DNA from: Metallyticus violacea | Taxonomy: Eukaryota; Arthropoda; Insecta; Mantodea; Metallyticidae | DNA length: 64,000 nucleotides | Reading direction: 5' to 3' | Assembly (NCBI GenBank): GCA_030762175.1 | Contig: CM060834.1 | Span: 29,208,501-29,272,500, forward strand | In this document: one piece after another, positions 46,395-57,189 of the stretch | Layout: each line of letters starts with the position of its first letter | How positions within the stretch are numbered: the first letter of the stretch is position 1 | Program-made: the position numbers and the translations under genes | Notes under the pieces: model-generated | The model's database searches: none | What the model was told of the DNA's origin: nothing | What the model saw: only the letters and a program-made list of their open reading frames with translations

Positions 46395-46960
46395 ACACCA
46401 GTCAATTACAGCGGAAGAAAAATGGCTACTTGCAGGGAAATACATTTGGAACATCATGAGAGATCAAGATTATTTTAGGAACTTCAATGATTTAACAAAT
46501 AAAATATCCTGTAAAATGGCGGAAAAGCTTATAAACAATAAAAATCAAATAAGAGAAAAAATCCAACTGTCAGAAATCGATACTCCCCTAGAAGATCTCA
46601 GAGAGAAAGACAAGAAAAATATACACAAGAAGAATCAGCTCAAAAACGAAAATATGACGAAGATAGGGAATATAATTAATTAAAGAAGAGACGGGTGGTA
46701 GTCTTTAGACGGAAAGGGGGCAACTGAGAAAAGAAGAACACCGAGAACAAGAGCAGGAGGAAAATGTAAGAAAATATAAAAAAGTAGAAGATGAAGAAAG
46801 AATTAAAAAACACCAACGACCAATCCATAAACTACGATGTACAAAGTACAGATAGAAGTTCAAGTGTAGATCTGCACGTAAACAGACCGCACCACGGACA
46901 AGTACAGTACAGCTGCGGCTCGAAACCGGCAGCTACTTTGCTCAAGCACCGGTTTAATTT
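46395..46960 (+). repeat. Repeat with K/E-rich reading frame, copy 2
   Basis: Partner of 11640-12160. A continuous frame from about 46398 reads TAEEKWLLAGKYIW, NIMRDQDYFRNFNDLTN, KISCKMAEKLINNKNQIREK, then PLEDLRE and KKNIHKKN, to a stop at 46681-46683. Further downstream the Lys/Glu/Arg-rich composition continues in shifted frames to an rc-independent shared end, gaaaccggcagc (46922-46933), followed by a stop. The protein family is unknown to me. The copy lies inside LINE copy B, in the opposite orientation, between the LINE's first catalytic motif and its post-YADD region. Its left limit is uncertain; sequence back to about 46200 may belong to it. Confidence 0.6.
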
Positions 46961-47466
46961 TGTTTAGTTTTAATAATAGTATCTGTATTTGATAACTGTA
47001 AAAGAAGAATAACTACAAATTAATCCTGAATATTATGTCCTGATATGGAATCAAGTAATCAGGATGTATAAAATTTGTATTATTAATGCTATTGTTTGAA
47101 TAAGAGTACTCTAAATACCTCCCATAATTTTATCCATGGCACGCTATTATATGCCTTTTCTAAGTCTAAGAGTTGCCGAAGTGGTTCGAATGTAATGTTT
47201 TCTTCAATGGGATGTTTTACATAGAATATTTGCTCATTCTACTCTATAATCTGCTTACTCTTCTGTTTCTGTTTGAACTTCTTGTTCTAGGAAGAATTAG
47301 AATATACTTGTTACAGTGATTCCTCCATAATTCTTATATTATTTCCATTTACTTTCTAATGTACAAAAGCCCCTTTTTAAGCCAATTCCTAAATAATGAA
47401 GCTATTGCAACCGTAGCCGTGAAAACACATACACACACATGTGTGTGTCACTTTTTGGTCACTTAT

Positions 47467-47744
47467 TACCGCCACGGGTGGCCGAGGTCGTTAAGTCTCG
47501 GACTCGTGAGCGGGAGGTCTGGGTTCGAATACCGCCAGGACCGTCCTTCCTGACTGAGGTTTTTTCCAGGTTTTCCTCAGTCCTCATAAATGGCAAATGT
47601 CGGGGAGGTACCCTAAACTTAGGCCTGGAACGATTCCTTCCTTAAAAATAAGTCCTTTCCCAATATATCATTTCATCTCATGTGTCATCAGTGTCCATCG
47701 CCTGTGGTGCCTCTGTAGCAAAAACGGGCGTTAAACACTATTCA
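47467..47744 (+). mobile_element. tRNA-derived SINE (family A), full length with 15-bp TSD
   Basis: Best-preserved copy: head ccgccacgggtggccgaggt, B box gggttcgaatacc, and body with cctgactgaggttttttcc, ggcaaatgtcggggagg, cctaaacttaggcctgg and gtgtccatcgcctgtgg. It is flanked by a perfect direct repeat tttttggtcacttat at 47452-47466 and 47745-47759. There is almost no A-tail. The head resembles a class II (Leu/Ser-like) tRNA. Confidence 0.95.
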
Positions 47745-47754
47745 TTTTTGGTCA

Positions 47755-48060
47755 CTTATCTTCTTGCCTTAGAAAGACTCCACGAGTCCGAAATATAGTG
47801 ATCTCAAGTGTGACTTTTTCTTTGGGTTTTATCTTTTTCTGCTATCATAATTACTTCTTTACTATTATTCTTTTAATTTTATTTCTTACTTTCTCTGTGT
47901 TTTCTCATAGACTTTATTGTGTATTACATCTTATACCATGACATCTGTCACTTGTCTTCTTGCCATAGAAGGGCTCCACGAGTCCGAAATATAGCGATCT
48001 CAAGTGTGACTTTTTCTTTGTGTTTTATCATTTTGTACTATTATAATTACTGTTAATTTA
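47755..48060. repeat. Tandem duplication, ~196-bp period
   Basis: Two copies of a block of about 105 bp: cttatcttcttgcc from about 47755 and cttgtcttcttgcc from about 47951. Both contain ctccacgagtccgaaatata, gatctcaagtgtgacttttt and ataattact, with only about ten differences. The SINE's right target duplication lies at the start of the first copy. Confidence 0.85.
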
Positions 48061-48124
48061 TATATATATATATGAAGCGCACATATGTGTGTGCGTGTAT
48101 GCGTAATTATGCTTGTCTTTTAAC

Positions 48125-48560
48125 ACTCTAGCGGTCGCAATTTTGGGTTTTTCTCAACGAAACTCGACATAAAGCCATCGATTAGCAAACAATTTATCGA
48201 GTTCGTTAACCAACAAAATTGGACCATTGGGGGTGGTGGTTAGCCTAAAACAAAATTAAAAAAAATTATGGAAAAATCGCTCTAGCGCCTTCAATTTTTG
48301 CTTTATCTCAACGAAAATTTGGTAAGTTTTTTTTAAAATAAATTGATAAAAGTAGTTTTCGAACATGGCAATCAGGCCACTCAGAGTGGGGGTAGACTTG
48401 TAAAACTTTTGCAGTTTAGAGCGAAATTTAAAAATCGCTCTAGCGACACCAATATTTGTTTCGGCATATACTATTTAAATAAATAAGAAAAATAGTTTCT
48501 GAAAATTATGGAAATTGGAATACCAGGAGTAAAGGTATACTTGAAACCGAATATTAAAAA
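48125..48560. repeat. Diverged tandem repeat, ~150-bp period
   Basis: The motif ctctagcg recurs at 48128, 48281 and 48432. The first two are followed by caattttggg/caatttttgc and then by t.tctcaacgaaa. The second and third are preceded by aaaaatcg. Each unit also has a shared a(t)ggca/ggaaat segment in the middle. Three decayed units are visible. Confidence 0.65.
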
Positions 48561-50300
48561 GGGCTCATTTTTAATTTTCTCTATATTGTTTTAAAATAAA
48601 TGAAAAATTAATTCTGCATATAAACTGTATTTAAAACGTTGCAAATGTTTTATATGTAACAAAAATATCGTCATGAAGATAGAAAATGTGAAATATTAAT
48701 TTAATATGCATTTGAGAAGTACGAGCGCTCTGTAATTACCTCCAGAAAATGTTTGCGCTATACGATTTTAATACAATAACATTTAAATTATTTCCGAGGC
48801 AATGAAAATTGATGAAAATTTCGACTGTGCTTTGCCGATTCTGTATACTTGCTTAGCACGTCCAAATTGTTTTTAAATAGTAACATGTTTAGGTTTATTG
48901 AAACTTATGAACAAGCTCTTCTTAATTACACAATATAACTCGAAACTATCTGCTATTTTTCTCTATTTTAGTGAATGTGAAGATATTAAGTGTAAGTTCA
49001 TAAATATGGATACATTTAAAAATGTTTAAAAATACCCACACAGTATAACTTTGTCTATCAGTGGTCACATATGTCATTTAATTAACTATATACCATTAAT
49101 TTTTGTAGTTTAATCTTAATAATCATAATGATAATTCTAAAAATGTAGATTTTCTATTGTAATACTTATAGATTGCAAGAATTCTAATTTTTGTTTCCAT
49201 AAAACCACACAGTAATGCCATCACTTATTTCATTTCATTAATTATTCTGTTATACAACACGCTGAGGAATTCGTTTGTTTACGCAACTCCTGCGTAACGT
49301 CCTTTTCAATTACATTCTTAAATCTGTCAGAGAGCCTAAAGACATAACAATATTTAGATATTTCAAGAAACAAAAATAGAGTAAGCTTTTATACAAATTC
49401 CTGTATTTAAAATTAAATATATCTCAGAGATGAACCACAACGCGTTTTTATTTATTATGATTTATCAACTTTACGTGGTGAGAGAAGGCAACGCATGTCG
49501 GTGATTAAGATAAACAGCATATCTGGGTCACTGTAGAACAATACTCGTGTTTATTTTGCTAACAGCTTTCATGCCTCTCTAATTTTCATCCCCTAGGAGT
49601 GTCCGAGACTCACAAATGAAACTTCTCGTCACATTACAAGGTGGAAGAAAGACAAGTAGGTCTGTTTTGTGATGAAGGTTTCCTTCCCTATTGTGAGGGA
49701 CGCTCGCTTCTTTATTTAGGACCGTGTAAACAAAGTTGCATGGAGAAAAAGAAGCAGGAGTTCTTTCCGTCTTGAGACAGTTGGGAAGGAAAGGACAACA
49801 AACACAGTGGACACAGAGTGGCTCAAAAGTTTTACTCCCCAAGTATCGGACGCAGAATGTGTGATATTCTGGGGGCGAAATGAATCTGCTGCTTTGCTCT
49901 AATGATAGGCATTTGTTCACACTTCATTGTATTTCAGAAGCGCGCAAATCCATATGATTGAAGTCGACTGTATAACCAAATAGAATGATTTCGAGTCTCT
50001 ACAAGAATGAACGTTTTATAATGTTCATACGAAGGCATTTCCAGTTACATTTCCTCAGTCTCCATAGAGAGTATAGCACCCAACTTTCAAACCTTTATAT
50101 ATTTCGAAAATGTTTTTCTTTAACATAAAAAAAGCAAATAGTACGAATACCAGCAATAAAATAAAATAAAAACATCAAAGGAGCCAAATAAAAGAAAAAA
50201 ATCAAAGAAGGAACTATATATAAATGATGTAGGTTTAGTTTTTGCATTACTAATATAGTGTTTAATCACAGTTTAACTCTATACTTATATAAATAATCTT
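48561..50300. other. No gene recognised; one 113-codon frame
   Basis: AT-rich. The minus-strand frame 49579-49920 (113 codons, Cys-rich with CVHCVCCPF) lies in a GC-richer patch. I cannot match it to a family and do not support it as a gene, although it is the longest unexplained frame in this part of the window. Confidence 0.4.
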
Positions 50301-50308
50301 AAGCGACC

Positions 50309-50369
50309 GCCACAAGTGGCCGAGGTCGTTAAGGCGCGGACTCGTGAGCGGGAGGTCTGGAGTTTGATT
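50309..50369 (+). mobile_element. SINE family A, isolated tRNA-like head
   Basis: Only the first 60 bp of the SINE are present: gccacaagtggccgaggtcg, the A box and variable region, ending within the decayed B box (ggagtttgatt). The body is absent, and unrelated sequence follows at once. Confidence 0.85.
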
Positions 50370-50371
50370 GT

Positions 50372-51175
50372 CTGTCTTTCAAATTATTAAATTTTGTCCT
50401 ATATGGTTTGATATCCCGATGTCGTTTAATTTTACAGAAACGCCTTGCTTCAATATTTTTAGCCTAATGCTAAGTGTCATCGTCTCGTCTTAAAATTGAA
50501 GTAGTCGCTATGTTTACTCAGTTACGTGGGTGGTCAACTGTAGGTTGTAGGTCTAGAGGGTGGTTCGAGAAATATCTTTGTGCCTGCCGAAACCGAAACC
50601 TCTCAGGACAGCTGCAGAAGACTACATTTTGGTTTGTCGTAGTTTCGACAGTCTTTTGACCCTCCCGCAGTGCCTATACCCGGCTTACCTCTGCTCACAT
50701 ATGCGCTTATACGATATGCATTAGCTGGTTCACAGAATTACTTCAACCATCTGTCAAGAAGAGCTAATGCCCTTGAGTCCTCCCCTAACAACCTCCATCC
50801 ACCACGAACGTAAATTTAACTTTTAATATTATTTATGAACGTGTTATAGTGTATAAACAAAACTTTTGGCAAACTATTTACTGCACTTGCAATGGATTTT
50901 ATAATTACAGCATATAATATAATCATTATCATGTTTAGGCTCATTATCTGTTTCTGCTCAATATTGCATCGTTTTCTTGGTCTACCAATGTCCCTTCTTT
51001 CTCTTAATGTGTATGTAATTCATCCTCGTATGTTGTAATGAGAGCCTGGTTGATAAACTGCAATCTTGCCGAACACTTTGTTCGTTGTCTCATAATTTTT
51101 ATCAATGCATATGCGTGTGTTTTTATATAAATATCTTATAACATGTATATGTATATGGAGCAGTTCCTTTAACAC
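50372..51175. other. No gene recognised
   Basis: The open frame 50474-50659 (61 codons) has no recognisable motif. Confidence 0.45.
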
Positions 51176-51179
51176 AATG

Positions 51180-52330
51180 GCCCCTGTTCCACAAAAGTAT
51201 GGTCTAGTACATTACAAGTGTATGGACATGTAATTTGTAGTTTTAGTAAATTCTGTTCCACAAAGGTTTCTGCTACGCTTGTGCTTTACAACTCCATACT
51301 TACAAATGTACAAGTGATTTTTCGTTGTTGTGTTTCACAGAAGTATTATTATTAATCGGTCATTGGTAACTTGTATAAATTTCTCTATGAGTAACATTGG
51401 TAACTTCAAATTCTAGAACAAAATGTAACATTTTTTAATGACTTCAGGAGACAGTTGGCCCAAATGTGCTAAGTATTAGCGAAGGTGATGATAATGATGA
51501 GTAGGAATATGTATAAATAAAGAATAAATAAATATTTGTGTATAATGATAAAGCTAGGTCAAATTTAATTAAAGTACGGCTTATGACTGATATTGGAGTT
51601 TCCTGTTTCAAATGCATATTTCAGACCAGCATCTTAGTTAATGTATTTTTAAGGTTCTTGCTGCATGCTACGAAAATAATTTCTTTTCATTTTTCACTCT
51701 CTTTTAAAATACTCTCTTTTGGCACAATTTCCCCAATTTTTGGCTTATGAGAACGTGATTGTCAAGCAATATAAACAAATAAATAAATATAAAGGATCAA
51801 TTAGACTATGAAATAAATAGCTGAGAGTAATCCGGAAGCTCGATGCTTTTGCCATCTCTTGACGACTAAAAAGGATGCTCCTAAATATAGCAATATGGCA
51901 CCGTGACTCAAAGTGAGTTATTACGCTTGAATATCGATTATATGCCGGAAACTTAAGGAAAACTTTTTTAGGCTTAATATTAAACAACAGTAGGAAAATT
52001 TAAGCGCACAGTTTGCACAATAAAGTGTTTAAAGTATCATTATATCTGAGAAAAACACAAAAATCATTTTGCAGGCGAATGATAATAATTCGCTCTGTAC
52101 ATTAAAAATCCCTAAAGAGTGGACATAACCGAACTCAAGGTATGACGACGTATGGCAAACAGCTGTTCCCCCATCTTGCTCTTATATCACGTCACTTGTA
52201 ACTTTTTACTAATACTTTACCACTGCAACATTTCTTTCGTGGAACAGAAAATTACATGACCATACTTTACAAGGACCTGCAGTAATACACGTGTATGTAT
52301 TAGACTATACTTTTGTGAAACAATGCTCTT
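51180..52330. mobile_element. Non-autonomous DNA transposon (family H), copy 1
   Basis: About 1.15 kb with terminal inverted repeats. The left end tgttccacaaaagtatggt and the reverse complement of the right end, tgtttcacaaaagtatagt, match, and weaker inverted similarity continues inward for over 100 bp (ctgttccac(a/g)aa repeats at 51241 and at 52235-52250 in reverse complement). The interior matches 58775-59805 along nearly its full length. No transposase motif is found in the open frames (for example 51538-51750), so the element depends on another element's enzyme. The superfamily is not clear. Confidence 0.8.
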
Positions 52331-52933
52331 TTCATAACAGATGAACGCGATGTGAATTTCCAAGTTCAACTGTATTCTCTTCTGAATCAACTGTTTTAGG
52401 GTAAAAACGCTGTTTGTACGACCTGAACATCCTGAATACACTTTAACTTTCAGCTATCATAGCTTTTTCAGTACTCTTTAATGTTTCGAAATTATTCTTA
52501 TATTTAGCTTATATACTGCTGTTAATAGGCTTATCCCTCCATATTTAGAGCAATATTTTTAAAGAGTGTTAATTACTGCAATTTTCTATCCATCCGATAA
52601 TTACCTGGTATGCTTTAGAAACGAAGTAATTGAAGTTCCAATAAGGTCCACCATGTTTAAATAAATGAATGTTAGTTCTATTCTAGTATATTTCCTACTT
52701 TTACTTACTTTTAAGGTTGTTTTTATTCTTTTTAGTGATAGTACAATTATTCCACTTGAAAAATATTCTTTATAAAAGTTTATAATAACGTTTAGTTATC
52801 ATTCTTATTAAGAGGATTAAATTTTTTAAATGCATATTCTTGTTATTCATTAGCATCATTATCTAACTGGGAAATGTGTCCCAGCTATTCTTATGTATCA
52901 GTTGAATACTTCTTCTTCTTCTTCTTCCTCCTT

Positions 52934-52968
<35 letters not shown>

Positions 52969-53388
52969 AAGTGTACACTTATTCTTATCTATTGAATTCT
53001 CTTTGCTACGGTTTTGCAGTATCTTTTTGTATGCTTTATTAATTTTATGTACTACATGTTTCAACTCCTATCCAAATCCTTTGTTCTGTAATTATTATTA
53101 AGAACTCCTAATGCTTCTCTTGCAGTTTTTCTAATAATGCTTTTAATATTTATCTACACTTTCTCTATCTGCACTCGTGAATTCTTAAAGTATTTGTTAA
53201 GTTTATCCTGATACAGCATTTTGACACTTTCTTTTGTGTATGTTTAATTAAATTTATAGCTAAAACTGCACTTTTCTGTTAACGCGCCGAACGGAATGTA
53301 TGCTTATCCAAATATACCACAGGGCGTGGTTGTGTCTTGGCAGTCAAGTAATTAAAATTGTAATCCGTAGATTAGGTCTAAGTTTTGT
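52331..53388. other. No gene recognised; poly(T) tract
   Basis: A T-run of about 30 lies at 52936-52966, preceded by (TTC)n. The Phe-rich frame through it is an artefact. AT-rich elsewhere. Confidence 0.5.
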
Positions 53389-53389
53389 T

Positions 53390-53456
53390 CTTTCCTTCCT
53401 TCCTTCCTTCCTTCCTTCCTTCCTTCCTTCCTTCCCTCCCTCCCTTCTTTCTTTCC
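53390..53456. repeat. (TTCC)n microsatellite
   Basis: About 12 TTCC units, then CTCC and CTTT variants. Confidence 0.95.
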
Positions 53457-53459
53457 TAT

Positions 53460-54714
53460 TTTATTCTCCCAATAAGTCCTCTGCATCTATCATTGTCTTA
53501 TATACTCATTTAGAATGTGATCAGTTATTTTATACTATGGTGGATAGCAAGAATATCATTCTGTCTTTTGTATTCTTCGCTTTTGTTCTGTCCGAGTCCA
53601 TCATTCTGTTTTATAAGGAAACCAAGAGACTGCCGTAGTTCCATAAATTCAACATGGCTTTGTCATGCAAATTTAATTTAATAGTGTCATTTAGATTTTG
53701 AAGCTTTTTGTAATTAAAAATAACATCTTATAATTAATTATCAAGGTTTAAATTTTTACCCAATTCTCATGTCTGAAAATTTAAAACCATTATTATCTTG
53801 TTTTTATTCTGAACTATCGAAATCATTATTCCCAAAAGCAGAATATGACCTGCTGAAATTTACGCGAGCAGAGTAACTGAGTTTTATGAAATTTTACTGT
53901 ATTCAGGAAGACAGTCGACTAGCAAAAACTGAATTACTCGCCTGGATGCGGCCAATCATATGTGAAATATTAAAATGGAATTACTACCCTGGGCTCTTTC
54001 GCGGTAAAAGTAAACCCAGGAACAAACCTCAACCAAATTACCTGCCCCAACCGGAAATTACACCAAGCTGCATGGAGTAGATAGCGGAGATTTTGCTTAC
54101 TAACCATCGGCCAAGTTGGAACTCTGAATTGCTAGGCAATTTTAAACCCAAAGAGTGGTTAACTAATTACGTATCATTCATTCCGAAAGTTTTGGCATGA
54201 AACACTAAAATAAATAGGTATATACTATCAGTCAAAAGTTTAGCACCACCCTCCTATTAATATTTAATTGAAATTCTGAGAGTGCTTTTTTCCTTTCTTT
54301 ATTTTTTCCCCCCCTTTTCTTTCTTTATTTTTGTGGTTGAGCTTTTTGACAGACGATTCTAAAGATTTTAATAAACTTTTATACGTTTTGAAAAGTAAAA
54401 AGTCTGTTAGGAAATATTTTTTACATATTTTCTTTTAATTAACATTAATCAATAATGTACGTATTAATTCTGCTTTCATTTTATTGCTATACAAGCAGTT
54501 TTAACTTGACAAGCATGTAGGTTACCTATAAAAATTGCAAGTGTGGTTTTGCAGAAATTTACTGTCCCAATCTCTCCCTCAGGATGATAAAGTTACTTCA
54601 AAAGATTGTTAGAACCACTGGAAGCAGCATCACTATTTTAGCTAAGCAAGTGAATTTTACCTTAATAATGTCAGTTGCTATTGACGACGGGGAGTACATA
54701 ACAAAAGATGATTT
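53460..54714. other. No gene recognised; possible solo Tc1-like terminus
   Basis: At 54226-54257 the sequence tactatcagtcaaaagttta is like the cagtcaaaagttt.g termini of Tc1-type transposons and follows a TA. No inverted partner or transposase motif was found downstream, so the identification is weak. Nothing else recognised. Confidence 0.35.
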
Positions 54715-54930
54715 ATGAACAAACTGTCCGCTGTCTCAAACTAGATCATTGTGCTTAATTATTGATAAATTCACAATAAAGTGTTTAATTCATCATTATA
54801 TGTGAGAAAAAATACAATCTTATTTAGGGAGAATAACAGCCCGCTCTGTACATTAAAAATCCGAAAGTGGACATAACCTAAAGCAAGGTATGCGACGTAT
54901 GGCAGACATCTGTTACTGTGCACCTCTAAG
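54715..54930. mobile_element. Non-autonomous DNA transposon (family H), fragment
   Basis: Matches the 3' third of the family H copies (compare 59465-59660). Shared in order: tgtctcaaact, gcttaattattgataaat, aattcatcattatatgtgag, ctctgtacattaaaaatcc, gtggacataac, gcaaggtatg, cgacgta. Both termini are missing. Confidence 0.85.
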
Positions 54931-55352
54931 ACCAGCTCAGGAAATCCATTTCATCTGTTTGTATTTTGCTCAAATAACTGTTTTTCATAGTCCGTGTTTC
55001 ATTTTTATATACTAGGAAGTAGGATGTGATAGAATTTTAATATTTTGTGCTTCTTGAAATTATCACATTCTCTTGCCTAGCACATTTCTCAGGTTGATCT
55101 TTTACATAACCAACATCACAGTCAAAATATTAAAAATTGTATACTTGTTATAGTCTTATTTTCAACACAAAGTTTGTTCTGATTAGGGACCATGGATTGC
55201 CATTATTTTCGTCTGTCGGGTTGAAATTTTCATACTGTAAACGTTGATAATTTTAATCAATGCATGCATTGCTTTTTGTAGCCTATCTTCTGCGTTAGAA
55301 ATTAAAACAGCATAATAGTGGAGAAGCAATGCATTATACAGAAAATAGATAC
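54931..55352. other. No gene recognised
   Basis: AT-rich flank. Confidence 0.5.
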
Positions 55353-55354
55353 TA

Positions 55355-56121
55355 CAGTGCGATCAGTGATGCTTTCCCTAGCGTCGCGATTTTCCTATTA
55401 GCGAGCACCATTCGTTTGCCGCGCCGTGGAGAGAGAGGGTAGTAAACCTGCTTTCTTACTTGTTGGCCTTGCTGACTGTCGCAGAAGTAACGCAGCTATT
55501 CCCAATTGTATGTTGTTTCGCTTGTTTCTTAATTCGACAGTATACATAAAGTGTATTATGCCTCGTGTGTTTACAACAGCACAATGTGGCTTTATACATG
55601 ACTCATATTTGTAAGCTTAGTGGTGAAAGAATCATGGAACCATTTTTTTTTCTAGTATAGTTCAGTGTGAATAGCATACTAATCCTTTTTCTCAGAGAAT
55701 TAAACGACAGGGAGCGTGATCGTGCATTTTTTAACAGGAGTCTACTGCTCTCACACTGCAAATAATTTCACGAGAGCAATGCTTCCACATTCCAGAGTTA
55801 ATAGTAGGAATTTGTGGCCTCCTCAATCCCCGATTTAACAGCCTGTGATTATTATCTCTGGGGTAAATTAAAAATGCCGCGTGCAATACGAATCCGCACA
55901 CCATACAAGAACTCAAAGATAATATTCGCCAGGAAATAGTCCGGAATTCTCAAAATTAACTATAGGGAGGGATGAATACTTTCCTAAAGAGATGCCAAAC
56001 AAAGTATGTAGAATGTATTTTAAATTGGTTAGTTTATTGCTGTATGGTTTGTTTTGTTATTTTACCATCCCGCTAAACATCGAGACCCGGCTCGCCTATA
56101 GGCAAAACACTGATCGCACGG
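55355..56121 (+). mobile_element. Internally deleted DUF4817-type transposon
   Basis: About 767 bp bounded by terminal inverted repeats: tacagtgcgatcagtg at 55353-55368 and the reverse complement of cactgatcgcacggta at 56108-56123, 15 of 16 identical including the TA target duplication at each edge. It contains only the two ends of a transposase gene, so it is a deletion derivative that would need a helper. Confidence 0.87.
55559..55990 (+). pseudogene. Transposase pseudogene with large internal deletion
   Basis: It starts at MPRVFTTAQCGFIHDSYL (55559-55612), matching the N-terminus of the DUF4817-type HTH domain, then stops. The next recognisable coding is SHTANNFTRAM (end of the QQDGAT.HTA second catalytic motif, the Asp itself lost), NLWPPQSP, and after a frameshift DLTACDYYLWGKLK (third catalytic motif with Asp kept) and, after another shift, QELKDNIRQEIVRNSQ and FLKRCQTKYVECIL, the C-terminal region. 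The first catalytic site and most of the core (about 150 residues) are deleted. Similar in type to the element at 8590-9828, but its TIRs differ, so it is a separate family. Confidence 0.83.
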
Positions 56122-56123
56122 TA

Positions 56124-57185
56124 CATTTAGAAAGAATGATACCTTTCCCTTACCTAAAAATTGTGAAATAAAGGTAAAAAAGAGCAGGACTTATGAGACG
56201 ATGATCAGAAATGATACTGGATCAGGCAAAATGACATTTCTCTCTTACCCAAGACTACTAAACCCTTGAGTCATATGACAATCAGAAGAACCGAGTAAAT
56301 CTGGGTCGGAACCTCAAGGAATCGATTGCACTACTTTAGGATCACTGGTCTGTACGCTAAATTATGTTAGCTTTCTTAAGGGAGGTCGTGTGACTTCAAA
56401 AGGAAGCCATTGCATGCATCAAGGGAAAGATGAGTGGTCGATGGCTAAGTTAAACACGAGGGTGATGGGTTCTCAGTGATTCGAAAATATTTACAAAGCA
56501 AGTCGTGAGGGAAGGTCAGTGCAGCTGTATTTGGTGAAGGTTTTGTTTCCATTAACAGTTATTTAGTGCCTTGAACTGAGCAAGCTATGGTGTAACGAGC
56601 TGGAACTGCACTCTGCTTGTTAAACAACCCGAGTTTCTTCACCGCTTTCAAGACCAAAAATGGTTAGCAGTGAAATTCCAATCGGGTTATAAGCGAAAGA
56701 CAGTGGAAATAGTTTTATCAAATTGCATGCTTAATCTAATGTATTTGTTTGTGCGAGGATGACTTCTTTAATTGTAATTAGTGAGTTAATTGAAGAATTT
56801 CTCTTCTGTAATGAGCGCGATAAAAATAATTTCCAATTTGTTATCGAAAAGTTTGTTATGCTTACCAATTTGATTCCAGTTACACATGCAAAGTTTTATG
56901 TGTATATAATGTGCAGGTGATGTCACAAGCAGGCGTTTATAACGAATACCATTAATTGCGTTTGGTCATGAGACAATAATGGTGACTGAATTCTTCGAGC
57001 GTGGTTCTATTGTCAACGGTGAGCTTTACTATCGGGGGTTGCAATAAGTACGTCAAGTGATCAAGAACAAACATTTCATATTGTTATGCTTTGCAGTCAA
57101 CAATGCCCATCAACCTCCATCCAATGAAAAAATATTTTTGTGTAAAAGTTCCTTAAATATTTTAGATATACTTGCTCATTCTAAA
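56124..57185. other. No gene recognised
   Basis: No supported frames over 60 codons and no matches to other parts of the window. Confidence 0.5.
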
Positions 57186-57189
57186 TACT

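Larger units (their letters stand above)
45165..47355 (-). pseudogene. LINE reverse transcriptase pseudogene (copy B), interrupted
   Basis: Second minus-strand non-LTR copy, in three visible blocks. Block 1 (47170-47070): LDLEKAYNSVPWIKLWEV, the first catalytic Asp motif. Block 2 (46120-45850): LDEYEK, then NEYTYIGVKIT and INKGRSVIAKVNSILCDKGI, the region just downstream of the YADD box. Block 3 (45520-45290): EAWRLK, IQAMEMDFQRRSVRILPKDK and KRMTEDKLPKKVHEVRYRMK, the C-terminal region with the MD(F/Y).RRS and RM.(E)D.(L)PKK signatures. Between blocks 1 and 2 lies the repeat at 46395-46960, and between blocks 2 and 3 the tRNA-like insert at 45722-45826. The GLRQG and YADD motifs are missing. 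Stops and shifts occur in every block. Confidence 0.83.

Noticed and set aside
47470..47545. Functional tRNA gene (good A and B boxes)
   Set aside because: It is continuous with a SINE body, has a target duplication, and its acceptor ends do not pair; it is a SINE head.
52874..53101. Phe-rich hydrophobic frame resembling a membrane protein
   Set aside because: Generated by the poly(T) and TTC tract.
53300..53638. 112-codon frame with a Leu/Pro/Ser repeat
   Set aside because: Generated by the (TTCC)n microsatellite; no supporting motif.
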